A stretch of 63,140 bases of DNA from Ophiostoma sp. CBS 140.51 (GCA_029298735.1 JANSLP010000184.1:1-63140), one strand, 5' to 3'; positions 10,282-21,617 are shown, counted from the first letter of the stretch. Translations and numbers: made by a program. Notes: generated by a model from the letters alone, not told the origin.

Positions 10282-10872
10282 ATGCATGGACATTCAACCG
10301 AGCCAGCGCAAGAGGCCGAAAGTTGCCCGTTTTGCAATATCGCAGCATGCTATACGCCGTTTGACCCATGTCAGCCACCACCTACCAGCGATGTGCTCGT
10401 CAGTCCGTCGAGAACGTCCCCAAATGCGGAGACATATATTGTTCTGTCGACACCTCTCGTGATGGCGTTTCTGGATATTGCGCCCCTAGCAGAAGGCCAT
10501 CTTCTACTTTGTCCTCGAACACACCGTGAGAAGCTGACGTCGCTTGAAGACACAGAAGCCAAGGAACTCGGCCGATGGCTACGGATCATGTCAAAAGCAC
10601 TCATGCGTGCAGTTGGTGTTGACGATTGGAATGTGGTTCAAAACAACGGAGCAGCGGCGGCTCAAGTCGTCCCGCATGCGCACTTTCATATTATACCTCG
10701 GCCTGATATCCGGCGACAAGGACGTTGGAGCGAAAGATTTACCATGTTCGGCCGTGGTCAGAGAATGGACCTGGATGAACAGGAAGGCGTGCGACTTGCG
10801 GAAAAAGTCCGGTCTAGCCTATCACAGGTGTTGCGTGAGGAGAAAGCGACCGATGGAATCCCTCGACTGTGA
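10282..10872 (+). CDS. HIT-family nucleotide hydrolase
   Basis: A single-exon protein of 196 residues. Histidine triad proteins hydrolyse or transfer nucleotidyl groups from adenosine nucleotides. The catalytic triad is visible as PHAHFH (His132, His134, His136), followed by IIPRP. The N-terminus has a CPFCNI motif typical of the Hint/Hnt branch. The core contains VMAFLDIAPLAEGHLLL and NVVQNNG, and ends in a helical tail FTMFGRGQR...LREE seen in fungal members. There is no targeting signal. The exact substrate (AMP-lysine, Ap3A/Ap4A or another) is not decided by sequence; the motif set favours the branch I (Hint-like) side. Confidence 0.88.
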   Translation: MHGHSTEPAQEAESCPFCNIAACYTPFDPCQPPPTSDVLVSPSRTSPNAETYIVLSTPLVMAFLDIAPLAEGHLLLCPRTHREKLTSLEDTEAKELGRWLRIMSKALMRAVGVDDWNVVQNNGAAAAQVVPHAHFHIIPRPDIRRQGRWSERFTMFGRGQRMDLDEQEGVRLAEKVRSSLSQVLREEKATDGIPRL

Positions 10873-11053
10873 GTTGGGATGGTACAATAGTCACGGCGAA
10901 GAGAATAACGCACGGAAATGGGACCTTTTCATGTTTTATTTTTCATCTTGCCACGATGTAGAGGCTTCGTTTTATTACTGGTTGCTTGCCTACGAGAGGG
11001 GGGGGGGTGCCCAGAACTGGCTCTTTGATATGCCTGCGAGAGGGCTGGCTGTT

Positions 11054-11810
11054 TTACTCGTCGTCGCCAAAGAAGACACGTTCTGATAGCCAGCTGTCGC
11101 CACAAACCTTGAAACGACTGGAGATTGCTGAAACGGTTGCAAACTTGTCACCGTTGAGTTCAAATCCGCTAAGGTCGAAGTTTGATTCGATGCGCTCCTT
11201 GGTGACGTTTAGGAAGGATGCTTGTACCGTTGCTAAGGCCCCATTGCAAAAGGAACTGCTGCGGCGTGCAGCCTTTTGATTTTGCGATGGCGAGAATTGC
11301 CTCGTTGGAGTACAGTTTTGAGTCAGTGCTGCAGAGTGGAGAATAGGCCGAGCTGTGGATGCCCTTGGCGGCGCTGTATGAAGAAGCTTTGGTGATGGGT
11401 TTGCGGGGTGCAGCTCGATCTGGTTGACGACCGGGACAATCTTGCAGCTGGGGTCGGAGAGGAGCTTCTCAAGGTGCTGAATGCCCATGTTGCTGACTCC
11501 GATGTTTCGGACTTTCCCCGATATTTTCTAGGCTTTTGTTGATGGCCTCGGGCACACGAGCATGTCACCGGTTGTCCAGTTTGGTTGTCAGCCAGATCTA
11601 CTCTCGCGAGATCCCTGAGTCCCGGATTGCATCGCCGACTTCCTTCTCGTTGCCGTAGCCAAATGCAGTGTCAATGTGGCAATATCCGTGAGCAAGGGCA
11701 CACTTTACGGCATGATAGACATCATGGGGTTTAGAATGCCATGTGCCGAGCCCGACGGCGAGCATGGAATCGCCGGTCTTCAGCAAGAAGGTTTTGCTGT
11801 GAAGATGTCA
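11054..11810 (-). pseudogene. Aldo-keto reductase pseudogene
   Basis: Remnant of an NADPH-dependent aldo-keto reductase of the Gcy1/Ypr1-like type. Reading on the minus strand, SKTFLLKTGDSMLAVGLGTW and HIDTAFGYGNEKEVGDAIR (with the catalytic Tyr) are well kept. A stop codon at 11598-11600 then interrupts the frame. The frame resumes with IWLTTKLDNR...VPEAINKSLENI, after which roughly 50 residues, including the usual catalytic His region, are missing. It continues in another frame with GKVRNIGVSNMG...PVVNQIELHP. A second small deletion and frame change precede KGIHSSAYSPL and NEAILAIAKSKG. The last part, TKERIESNFDLSGFELNG...VFFGDDE, is intact to its stop at 11054. Remaining codons total about 240 against about 310 in the family. 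Clearly non-functional unless assembly errors are involved. Confidence 0.85.
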
Positions 11811-12452
11811 GCCTGTAGTCAATTGTGCTGTGGACGGAGTAGAGCGGGTAGAGGGGTTATTAGAGAGGATTTTGTCTGCCCGTCTACAGACTGACTTGAC
11901 GGACTTGACGGGCCTGACTGGCTTACCTGGTGCCCGCACGCATCGGCTCTTCCGCCCCGCAGTCTGCAGCTAGTCTGCACCGTGCTATTACTTGTACGTT
12001 GTAATTAAGTTGTACTCTGTAGACGCATACAATATGGATCTGTTTTAATCCGACGTTCAATAAGTCCAGGTGCTCAAAGACAGCAACATAAATAATAATT
12101 TATGGAGGAGATGACAAAAACTTAACAAACTTAAAATCAAACCTGCCCAGGATACTGAAGATGGGCCACCAAAAACTCCAGAGTGCTACCGTTTTGAACC
12201 ACGGCGAGAAATCACACAAAAGATAAACCCGAGAAAATGGGTAGGAAGAAAATGAAGAGGATGAGTGGGGGGAGAAGAAACGGGGGGACGGATAAAGAGA
12301 TGCCAAAGCCAACAAAGGAGAAAGAGAAAGAAAAGAAAAAAAATCGAAAGCCAAAACAAAAATAATAAAACGCCTTCCCTGAAGTAGTATCCGTTTAAAC
12401 ACCAGCGCAAAGCAGACTGCGGCGGACCGCAGGGTATCAATCACGACAACAT
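11811..12452. other. Intergenic between AKR remnant and small membrane-protein gene
   Basis: About 640 bp. The right half, next to the 3' end of the following minus-strand gene, is purine-rich on the plus strand. No gene, RNA or clear repeat is seen. Confidence 0.55.
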
Positions 12453-12875
12453 TCACCGGCGGCCTTGGCCGCGCTGGGCCTCGTATACCCGAGCCGCCAT
12501 CTCCAGCTCCTCGAGGCTATCACGGCCACCGTATGCATCAAGCAGCGCCATCCGGTCTTCGGCCGCGTGCGAGTCGTTGTTGGCAAGGGTAGGGTCGGCG
12601 CGATTGGCGACCTGGTATGTTACGATGGCATACCCAATGCCAGCGGCGGCAGCGTAGACGGGAAGTCTGTAGGAAAAGGGAGACATGGGTTAGCAAAGAC
12701 ACGCGTGAGGGCCCCATGCCCGCCATCTGGCCGGGCAGATACAATAGAAGTGGACTTACCTGCGCACTGCTGGGCCGCGAAGAAAGGGCTTTGGTGCATG
12801 CATATATGGGAGAAACTTGGGGTGAACCTGAGCGGACGTGGCCAGGCGTCTGGGGGAGGAAGCCGAGTATGGCAT
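12453..12875 (-). CDS. Small probable mitochondrial single-pass membrane protein, unknown function
   Basis: The model is exon 1 at 12760-12875, an intron at 12667-12759 (GTAAGT...CTACAG, branch GCTAAC) and exon 2 at 12453-12666, for 109 residues. Splicing phase is consistent (AG|A Arg codon). Residues 1-39 are rich in Arg, Ser, Ala and Pro with no acidic residue, as in mitochondrial presequences. They are followed by one hydrophobic helix (LPVYAAAAGIGYAIVTYQVA) and a soluble acidic C-terminus containing AEDRMALLDAYGGRDSLEELE. An in-frame ATG lies inside the intron, so a start there (77 residues) would be an alternative, but the strong splice signals favour the longer form. I do not recognise the family. 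Mitochondrial inner-membrane location is inference. Confidence 0.65.
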
Positions 12876-13184
12876 TGCAAGCAGTGGTAAAAGGGGAGGG
12901 TAGACGGGCAGACGGGCGAGTATGGCGAGTTGTGGACTGTGGCGAGCAAGTGTCGTGGATGGCGAGTGAGGATCCGTATGAGACCGGCCACGGACTGGAT
13001 GTGGGAGACCGACAAATGGAGCAAAACGAGAAAACAGGTGACGGCGAGCAAAGCTGTCAACACGGCATCTCTGTTGTGGGGGGCGCTGGGATATTATGTA
13101 TGTAAGTACTCCAACATCGCGAGACAGCCGGCTTGGCCTGCCGGGCACATTGTGAGAGCACACGGATGGGGCGACCCGAGGCTT

Positions 13185-13219
13185 GGTGTGGTTTGGTGTG
13201 GTTTGGTGTGGTGTGGTTT
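13185..13219 (+). repeat. Short tandem repeat GGTGTGGTTT
   Basis: Two adjacent perfect 10-bp copies (13185-13194, 13195-13204) are followed by a variant with an extra GTGTG. Purely non-coding. Confidence 0.7.
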
Positions 13220-16200
13220 GTTTAGCTTGCTGCATGGGGCACGAGCACCGTTGTAGTACGACGCATGGGACAATTGTCGTGCGTCTGGGGTAGCCACAGT
13301 GCAACTTAAACAAGGCACTCTGGCACCAATTGGCAAAAGAGCACGAGCACGAATATGGAGTAAATTGCACGGTAAGATACAAGTCGGGAAGGAGCGGCTA
13401 ATAAACTTCGTACATACACAACACGTACGTCGTGGCCAGGCCAGGCCTTGCTGCTCCACCCAAAAGTCGAAACTGTACGGGATCCTCGTCCTGAGTTGCC
13501 GCGAAGGGCCTGGCCATCGCTGGTCATCATGTCCAGTATGGAGGCGGTTCGTGCGGCACATCTTACTGCCGCTGAACAGTATCTTACGTTAAAATACGTG
13601 ACATGTGAGGGTGGCCAGGTTGGCAACGGTTGAGCTCAAGGCACATATATGCCGGGTGGTGTGGCCGGGCCTGGTTTTGCCTGGCTTTGCTAAGTGGTGT
13701 GGTCCGTGTGGTGGGCTCGCTGGGGTTACGTTCTGTCCAGCTTTTAGCGGGGAAATGGGGGAACTGCTGGCTGTTCGCTGGCTAAAAGTGGCTGGCTGGC
13801 TGGCCACGCTGTGTTGATGGCCCTCGGGTGATTCCGTTTGTGATGGTAAAGCACGGCAATTTGGCCAGGCTGCAGGCATGTGATTGGCCTGGCCGGCTGG
13901 AAAGTTGCAACTGCAAAATCACCATGGGCCGACCAAAGCTTCCAAGCTGGAGCACACGACCTACCTGCACACCAGCTGGTCTTTTCGCACACATAGCACA
14001 CATATTACTGCCACGCCATTTAAGGACGCGCATGAGTGCGACGCTGGTGATTCCGGCCTGGCGGGACACGCACGTCAAGCCCGGTGCCCGGGCCCGGAAA
14101 GGTAAAACAGAACGGCTTCCGGATACCAGAACATGGACGACCGGACAAGGACCAGCACCTACGTTTTGTACTTATGGGGACTGCGTGCCTGTGCAGTAAG
14201 ATGGCGTCGAGGGTGCCCATACTTGAACGGCAGGGCCAGACCTCCGCCACTCTGAGACCATTGCATTCCAGCAGCCGTCCAGCCGCCCAAAGGCCTGGAT
14301 TACTCTCTGGGTCACGACACTCGCCCAACCGACCCTTTGCCATCCTCCCTGTGGCAGGGCGGCCACGCCAACCAGTGCTCCGCACTGCGTATGTGTACGA
14401 GGTACTTCGTACGCAAATGACTCTGCTGCACTTGCAGATGTGAATCTTACTAGTACTTCCGCGCATCGCGTCTCTCGCGTGTCGACCGTCGTCTGCCTCG
14501 TTTTGACCTTTGCCATCGACCTCCTTCATGTCCACATCCGTGACGGGTGAAGAGACCGTGAGATCTTTGTCTCTCATTGCTCAGGCTGTCTCGCCGACAG
14601 CCGCCCTCCCCCTCGATCCTGAGGATGTGCTGACCACGCGACGCGGCCGCGTGGCTTGCCTTTGCCCTTGTCCTTGCCCTTGCCTGACACCCTTGATATC
14701 CTTTGGCCTTTGCTTCGCTCACGGCACGTTCTTCTCCCTGCCATAGCTCGTCGTTGAGTTGCCGGTTCTTCAGCAGGATGGCGGCGGTGGTTCAAAGTCG
14801 CCTAGTGGGCGGTGGTGGTACCAACTCAGTACTGGTGTTTGAGTGCCCTGTGTTGACTTCCCTTGTGCCGCTTCTTGTTCTGCTTCTATTTGTGTTGTCA
14901 ACGTCACCCAGAGTGTGTGATGGCGGCAATAGACGATGCAGGGCCCTGTTATTGTGCGTTGTCTTCATCACGACGACGTCCTTGTGATGACAGGATCTGA
15001 TTTCTGATCTGTGTAATTACTTGGGGATTTGTGTGATGCAAAGCACCCTCGCAGGGCGAGTCTCAGCCACGCGTGAAGAATGCAGAAACACATTGCTAGG
15101 CCGGTTTATCGAGTTCTTCAAAGGGGCGGTTTTGTGATGAGGAGTATTATGAGGGAGGCGACCCACACGAAGCCAGCCAGCCCGCCCTTTATGTGTTTAC
15201 ACAGCCGTCCCTGTGTTCTTGCTTGGCGCTAGTTCCTGGTCTAACACTGCACCTGTCCGCTCCATCTGTGTTAGTTGCCTATTTTGGCCTTCACCGTCAG
15301 CCACCTCTTCGGATGAGACATACACAAGGACTCTGTATTGTCGAATTAATGTTCACGGTTTACCATTCTGACATAGACTGTGACAGCACCTGCCGCCGGC
15401 AACGCACGCCGTACCTTTCGCTATGCTTAATTTTGTTTTCTCTCTCTCTCTCCCTTTTCTTTTCGTTTCTTTTCTTATTACATCACTGTCATACGCCCCT
15501 CTACACTCCTCTTACTGTGAAGTGACCACCGCTTGCCATGTTTTAGCGACGATGGGTCTCAAGTGACCCCGTCAACGCAACTTCTCAAATCGCTCTCTGT
15601 GTTCTACAAGCGCTCATTGTCGACCTTGCAGACTGTAGCAGACTGTAATATTATCTCGTGGAAGATGTCCTTGTGTGCCTTTTGTCGGCAAAACGCCGTA
15701 GTCCCTGCCGTGTCCATTGATTCCTCCACTGTTCTTTTATCTGCTCGCCTCTCCCCCCTCCTCGGTGTTGACTCTTTTCATGTGCACGCACGTACAGCAT
15801 TCCAGAGCATCCTGCCCCTCTTCATTCTCAGAGACTATTCGGGGGCTAGGCGCGCCCAACTCCCCAGCTCGCAGCAGAGCATGTCGATCTTCGCCTCCAG
15901 CCCTACCCAGCGGCACCCTCCTTCTAGAACCTCAACCAGCGGACGACTCTTACTGGAATGTAAAGAAGGACAGCCGCCGCTTTCTGGCAGCGGGTCTCCC
16001 AGCCCTCCCGTCTGTCTTCTTCACGGCTGGCGTTTTGCCCTTTTTGTCTCTTCTACGTTGTGCGATGTATAGGATCGTCCGGAAAACCCGCTCACTGTGG
16101 CCTTGGCCTGGTCACATGGGTGCATGGATCCAGACATCTCGACAAATGTTCGAGCCTCTGCATATCTTCGAGGTGTTGGGACCCAGCCAGCCTCTATTTT

Positions 16201-16662
16201 GTTTATGCGGTCTCTCCTTCTCTACATATAATGGCAGCGTGAGCTCGGCGGTGGCTCATGTAGCATTGGACCTTTTTTTCCCTTCCTTTCTTTTTTCCCG
16301 CTTCATGATTTTACTTGACATGAAATAAACTCCATTCTATGAATATTTCTCTTGCTCTGCCCAGATAACGGGATCTTTAATGTGAATACACTCGATCCTC
16401 CCCCAAGGACCTTCTCTCGACCTGCAACGACCATATTGCCTTCGCCTGCACGGCTCAGCTTAAACAAGCGCGCCGTCATCCTCCTCTTGCGCCGACTAGT
16501 TGTGCCGACGAGTCTCTCCTGCGTTCTCCCTTGCAGTAGCCTCGTATCTTATTGGAGTTGCTGCATCTTCTTATTCTATCACTTCCTGGCTGCTATTTTT
16601 ATCCCCTGCCTCGTTTGCAGCTCCTGCCTCTCCAAAGTGGCACCTTCCCAGTGCTTGCTGCC

Positions 16663-16718
16663 AGATTCGGATTGCACCAGATTCGAATTGCACCAGATTC
16701 GAATTGCACTAGATTCGG
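16663..16718 (+). repeat. 16-bp tandem repeat, about 3.5 copies
   Basis: The unit AGATTCGAATTGCACC is repeated three times with single-base changes plus a half copy. It sits inside the CT-rich region about 0.65 kb upstream of the chitinase start. Each unit contains the palindrome TTCGAA or its variant. Confidence 0.75.
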
Positions 16719-17352
16719 CATACACCCTTCCTCAACCACGCCCTCTCCCCCCCCCCCCCTCTGCATCAACGACTTCTTCTCCACCAAGCTTACCGCATTT
16801 GCTGCAGTCGTTGGTGGCTCATCCCTTTATCCCTTCACAACACCATCAGCAAACAGGTGTTGCCCAACCACCCATTTACATAGACGTACTCGACTCTGTA
16901 TTCACCTTGACTACTTAAACTACGACCACCCTCCCGAGTCTCTCCCAGATTTCTTTTCACGCAGGCCTCTTGTATTGTCGTTTTATTCTCTCCTTCCTCT
17001 GGCATAACCTCACACTGGTCACTCTTTATATCACTCTTTTTTTTATTCAACTTCGTCCCTTCTTTATATTTCTTTTTTATTTCTCTCCCGTCATTTTATG
17101 TCCATCTGGAACTTCCCTACACTGTTTCAATAACACTGTCCTTCGAGACGTACACTCCTTCTGTCCTCTAACCTGCTTTTTGCTACCACTCTCTCTCTTG
17201 GTCACCGTGACCGTACTATACGGGGTATTTCATGTATATGACCTAGTGGCCTTCCTCCTTTCCTTTATTTCCAAGGCCTCTCCCATATCTCCTTTTGATT
17301 ATCGAGGCTTCAAGGCTCCCTCAAGTCACCTGCCCACACAATTATATTTACC

Positions 17353-19122
17353 ATGTCGTCCTACCAAAGGGCTTCCACTGCCATATCGGCACTCTTCTGT
17401 CTTATTACAACGGTTGCGGCAGGTTTCAGCTCCTCAAGCGCCGACAATATTGCCATCTACTGGGGCCAAAACTCATACGGGGCTGCAACTGGCACCTCAA
17501 ACGCACAGCAGCGCCTTGCATACTATTGCTCCAGTACGTCAGACACCATCTTTTGCACCCCGAATCAAATACAGACAAGACTAACATGGAATGTACAGAC
17601 GCCCAGGTTGATGTAAGTAAAGCGGCACATACACCTTCGGTCCGCCGCTGGACACTGGGCACTGTGTCTTGTAGGAGATCCGACAGAAGAAGGAAACGGC
17701 TAACATAAGGATAGATCATCCCTCTTGCCTTCTTAAACGTCATCAGCGACCCGTCCGTCAACTTTGCCAACGCTGGTGACAATTGCACCGCATTCTCTGG
17801 ATCCACGCTGTTGGACTGCCCGCAGCTTGAGTAAGTGTTTGCAATGATTACAAGATACACAACCGGCAGGGCCATGCCCTTCGTGCCCAACACCTGCTGA
17901 TACGAAAAATAGAGAGGACATCCAAACATGCCAGTCCACATACGGCAAGACGATCACGTTGTCCGTAGGAGGCGCTACCTATACCGAGGGTGGCTTCAGC
18001 TCGTCGTCCGCCGCAAGCAAAGCCGCCGACAACATCTGGGCCATGTTTGGCCCGGTCCAGTCCAACAACTCGGTTAACCGTCCCTTTGGAAAGGCCGTCA
18101 TTGATGGTTTCGATTTCGACTTTGAGTCCAGCAGCTCCAACATGGCTCCGTTTGCCTCTGCGCTGAGGTCCAAGATGGATGCTGCCACGGCTGCTGGCGA
18201 CAAGCCATACTACCTGTCGGCCGCACCACAGTGCCCGTATCCCGACATTGCCGACAACGACATGCTTGCCGGCGCCGTGTCCTTTGACTTCGTCATGGTC
18301 CAGTTCTACAACAACTACTGCGGTCTGCCGTCTTTTGTTTCCGGCGCCACGACACAGAATAACTTCAACTTTGAAACTTGGGATAAGTGGGCCAAGACAT
18401 CAAGCAAGAACCCCAATGTCCGGGTTCTTCTTGGCATCCCCGGTAGCACTACGGCCGCCGGAACAGGCTACACAACGGGAAGCTCCTTGACTTCCATCAT
18501 CACGTACGTCAAGCAGTTCTCCAGTTTCGGAGGCATCATGATATGGGACATGTCCCAGGTCTATGCCAACACCGGGTTTCTCGACCAGGTTGTCGCAGGT
18601 CTTGGTTCTGGGTCGTCTACACCGGCAACGACGGCACACACTACCACAATTGCGACGGCTACCACCAAAGCCTCCAATACGCCGGGCGGCGTGACAACAG
18701 CATCGCGCTCTACTACAACGACTGGCAGAATTTCGACCTTGCGAACACTGTCAACAAAGGTGACAACACCCGGGCAGGCCCCCGGTAACGCACAGCCAAC
18801 TACATTCTCGACACTCACAAGAAGCACATCGAAAGGGAGCCCGTCCGGTGGTGGCGCCTCTGGCTCCTGCGGTGATGCTTCTACGGTGACACACACTGTG
18901 ACGGCCTATGTCACAATCTCGGGTGCAACCCAGCAGGCAGCTAAGTCAGACACTGGTCCGGGCACGGCTACCACGGCCGCTCCGTCCTCCGTGCCGACAA
19001 AGAGTGCGACAACTGTCCAGCAGTGGGGGCAGTGTGGCGGCATTGGTTACACGGGTTCCACGCAGTGTGAAGCACCATTTACCTGCGTGCAGAACAGCGT
19101 CTGGTGGGCGCAGTGCCAGTAG
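17353..19122 (+). CDS. Secreted class III chitinase (GH18) with C-terminal CBM1
   Basis: Hydrolyses chitin in the cell wall or the environment. The model is exons 17353-17533, 17599-17612, 17715-17830 and 17913-19122, for 506 residues. Introns use GTACGT, GTAAGT and GTAAGT donors, and the second exon is only 14 nt. An N-terminal signal peptide is visible (hydrophobic to about residue 23). The GH18 core starts NIAIYWGQNSYG, has VDIIPLAFLN, the SVGG strand (about 121-124) and the catalytic DGFDFDFE at 168-175 with Glu175 as acid, then a QFYNNYCG segment. A Ser/Thr/Pro-rich linker (roughly 330-470) leads to a fungal carbohydrate-binding module 1 with four cysteines (GQCGGIGY, TQCEA, FTCVQ, AQCQ). 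The usual aromatic pair of its binding face is WW. Class III GH18 enzymes of this build are often wall-associated and function in remodelling. Confidence 0.92.
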
Positions 19123-19982
19123 CTGTCAGGTGCCCCGAAGTGGACTGTCCATCTCGCATATATCTTCCCAGCTGCTCTTCTCTACCCCCTCCCCCCCTCC
19201 CCCCCCCCATTTTTTCGCCTTTTGTTCTGTCGTCACATATTCTTTCGTTCTTTCGTGTCTTTGTTTTTTACTCACGCTCATTTTCCAAGCACATGTCTCA
19301 TTGAAAAAGGCCTCAAGCCGGCTGGTCTGGTTTGATGCTCGAGACACAGCTTTCTTGTATTTTTTATTTATTTATCTACTATTTCATTTTTCTATCCTTT
19401 CAGGCCCTGTATAATTGGTTGAGGGAACATGGTTTCAGGGACTCTGTTTGCCCCGGCATACAACACTTTCTATTATCGTCCTTCATTCCTGTCATTTATT
19501 TCGGTTATATACATATATACTCTCGCATAGACATAAATACACAGCGACTTTTCGTTTTATTTTATCATACACGGCCCAAAATGTGTTTTCAATTCTCACT
19601 GGATGGCGAATGCTACACAAGGTTCCCGTAGGCAATGGCTAGTCGATTAATACTACTGCTACGTAGGGGCAATTGCTAGGCTATGGACGATATGTCTACA
19701 GTGCGATTAGTCTAGCTCAAGCTGCATAGCCCCCGACTGCGATCAATGCACGGATCGGGGCGAACCCGCTTACAGGCGATAGCCGACCGTTGTCTTGATA
19801 TCATAATCCTCTCTGGCCGCCGTACTGCACGCTCTTAAGTTGGACTTGGCGATGGAGGCGCTCGTGTGTCGCGTGTATTGCGGCTGGTTATGTTTGATGC
19901 CACGCAGTCTATACCTTCTCGAGCTGAGCAAAACCAGGGCACATCGGGGTCAGTAAAAGGTCATTGCCCCGTTCCCATCTTC
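19123..19982. other. Convergent 3' region between chitinase and FTA1
   Basis: About 860 bp, CT- and T-rich just after the chitinase stop (C runs near 19195-19208), then AT-rich. The convergent arrangement suggests two 3' UTRs. No gene is seen. Confidence 0.55.
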
Positions 19983-21122
19983 TCACCCGCTGGCCCGCAA
20001 AGCAAGGTCTCCAAGTATGAGGGGAACTATGCCGCCATGTCGGCCCAGGTAGATGCCAGAACGGCTCCCTGGTGGTTCAAAAACTTTCAGGCGGTTGTTT
20101 GATAGAACGAAACCGCCACAGGCAACGCGTACGACGCTGACTGCCGGGTGAGCCATATCGAGGCCTAAGTGCGTTTTCACATAGAGTGCTAACGCACTCG
20201 TGAATGGCGTACTCCCTTCCTCGTCCATCGGTTGGAGTCGCAAGCCTGCCTCAAGAAACCCTCGGAGGTCACCGTTGGGTATAAATATATCAATTGTCTT
20301 GAGGCCAATACCTGCAGTATCGGACATGGAAGAGCTGGCAGCATCAACGGCTTCTAGAGGACCGGGAGGAGGACCGGGGAAAATGGGAGAAGCCGGACTT
20401 GTCACATCGTCATCTTCTGCAGTGCCCTCCGCCCCGTCCAATCCTGGAAGGCTGAACGCGAGCGTTAAAATTGCGTCTTTGGCTAAGGATCCGCTGGTCG
20501 GCAGCATCGTCGCACGGGCCCAGGACTCCCAGCCGTGGATAACGTCCTTATCGTTAAGCTGAAGAGCGGAAATCCGACAATCGAACGAGCTCGACAGGAA
20601 GCTGGTGATGACATCTTTGAAGGGCGCTGGCATCCTCAAAAGAAGTAGGGGTAGGCGCAAGAAGCCATTGTCTAGGGTCGAAGTCGCCCCGTTTGTTGGT
20701 CTGGATGCCTCTGGCGCTGGCAGTAATATGGCCAGACACTGGGCATGCTCGTACTGAAGGGTCACCTGCAACGCCGGCATTGACGCTGCAACAACTTGCT
20801 CGGCAGAGACCCACTCGATCGCGACCGCTTCCAGGGCACCGGCCTTTCCGAGGGCGTGGTCGCCATCTTCGTCGAGGCCAACCTCAATGCCGCGCACAAA
20901 GTCGCCGGTGAGGATGTCCCGGAGCCGTACCTCGAGACTTCTCAGGCGGACATCGGACAAGCCGTCTGCCCCGACATACAGAGCCGACGCTCTGTATAGA
21001 GAGAATGTCGTGTTGAACAGATCGCATGCTGGTAACGCGCCGGTTTCAAGAGAGCTGGATCGGTTGCTGGATCCCATACTGACTTGGGACCGACTCGGAG
21101 ATGCTACTCGTAGTCGGGCCAT
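19983..21122 (-). CDS. FTA1: Probable Sim4-complex kinetochore subunit Fta1 (CENP-L)
   Basis: A single-exon protein of 379 residues. Fta1/CENP-L is part of the inner kinetochore (CCAN/Ctf19-Sim4 complex), where it binds the CENP-N partner at centromeric chromatin. The resemblance rests on the N-terminal pattern LFNTTFSLYRASALYVG, and on the C-terminal block YVKTHLGLDMAHPAVSVVRVACGGFVLSNNRLKVF, read here in two segments. It is consistent with remembered fungal Fta1 sequences in size and order. The middle has a low-complexity acidic and Pro/Gly-rich loop (about residues 230-275). No transmembrane or signal segment is present. It is followed on the same strand by MET8, about 0.5 kb away, with no functional link. 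The identification is from memory of the family and moderately secure. Confidence 0.62.
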   Translation of the reverse strand: MARLRVASPSRSQVSMGSSNRSSSLETGALPACDLFNTTFSLYRASALYVGADGLSDVRLRSLEVRLRDILTGDFVRGIEVGLDEDGDHALGKAGALEAVAIEWVSAEQVVAASMPALQVTLQYEHAQCLAILLPAPEASRPTNGATSTLDNGFLRLPLLLLRMPAPFKDVITSFLSSSFDCRISALQLNDKDVIHGWESWARATMLPTSGSLAKDAILTLAFSLPGLDGAEGTAEDDDVTSPASPIFPGPPPGPLEAVDAASSSMSDTAGIGLKTIDIFIPNGDLRGFLEAGLRLQPMDEEGSTPFTSALALYVKTHLGLDMAHPAVSVVRVACGGFVLSNNRLKVFEPPGSRSGIYLGRHGGIVPLILGDLALRASG

Positions 21123-21617
21123 TTTGTGGACTATATTTGCGCAGGGGATGCCTCACTGTATTGTTGAAACCGAAAAATAGTCTGTACGTCGTCTGTGGTG
21201 CAGGATAGGCGTGTCAGTTCCATTTGACGCGTTTGGTGAGACTGAATACTACTGGGCATGCCGATAGTGTATACAGTGTCAAACAGTACATGTTATATTA
21301 CGCACTGTACTGTATTGGATCGAACTTTGTTGAAAGAATGTTTGACGAGTTCAAAATTTAAAAAGGGGAGCATGCATCTAGAGAGTTGAGAATATATATT
21401 GCTAAAAAAAAGATAAGTAGCTCTCTGCTTAAAAATGCCTTGCCCGTTTAACCTGTATGCGATCCTGTAGCTGGAGCCAAACGATTGATGTTAGTAAATC
21501 ATCCAAATGCTGTAAAAAAATCAATGTCCAACGCCTGTGAAGGGATGGATATATCGCAGCCTCATAACTTTATACAAAGAAAGAACAATAGAAAGAAATC
21601 AAGACTCCTTCAGAGGT
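21123..21617. promoter_or_regulatory. FTA1 upstream region
   Basis: About 495 bp between the FTA1 start and the MET8 stop. It holds ATACAGT at 21271-21277 and an ACTGTACTGTAT cluster at 21304-21315, similar words to those in the CWF19/HIT promoter. No gene is seen. Confidence 0.45.

Larger units (their letters stand above)
12876..17352. other. 4.5-kb gene-poor region upstream of the chitinase
   Basis: No gene could be supported on either strand. The segment 13100-14100 is dense in GGCC/CCAGG words (GGCCAGGCCAGGCC, GGCCTGGCC, a GGCT run at 13790-13805) and carries a GGTGTGGTTT repeat at 13185-13219. 15420-17340 is CT-rich, with a CT run near 15439-15455 and a 16-bp tandem repeat at 16663-16718. 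Open frames here are pyrimidine-driven and lack protein features. It may contain a long 5' leader or an untranslated transcript. Confidence 0.55.

Noticed and set aside
14450..14795. Possible small Lys/Arg-rich minus-strand gene in the chitinase upstream region
   Set aside because: Three overlapping frames look somewhat protein-like (for example KGKDKGKGKPRGR), but none has a start, splice signals and conserved motif that fit together.
15717..17584. Plus-strand open frames of about 190-204 codons
   Set aside because: They are Ser/Leu/Pro/Phe-rich because the DNA is CT-rich. The last one runs out of frame into the chitinase gene.
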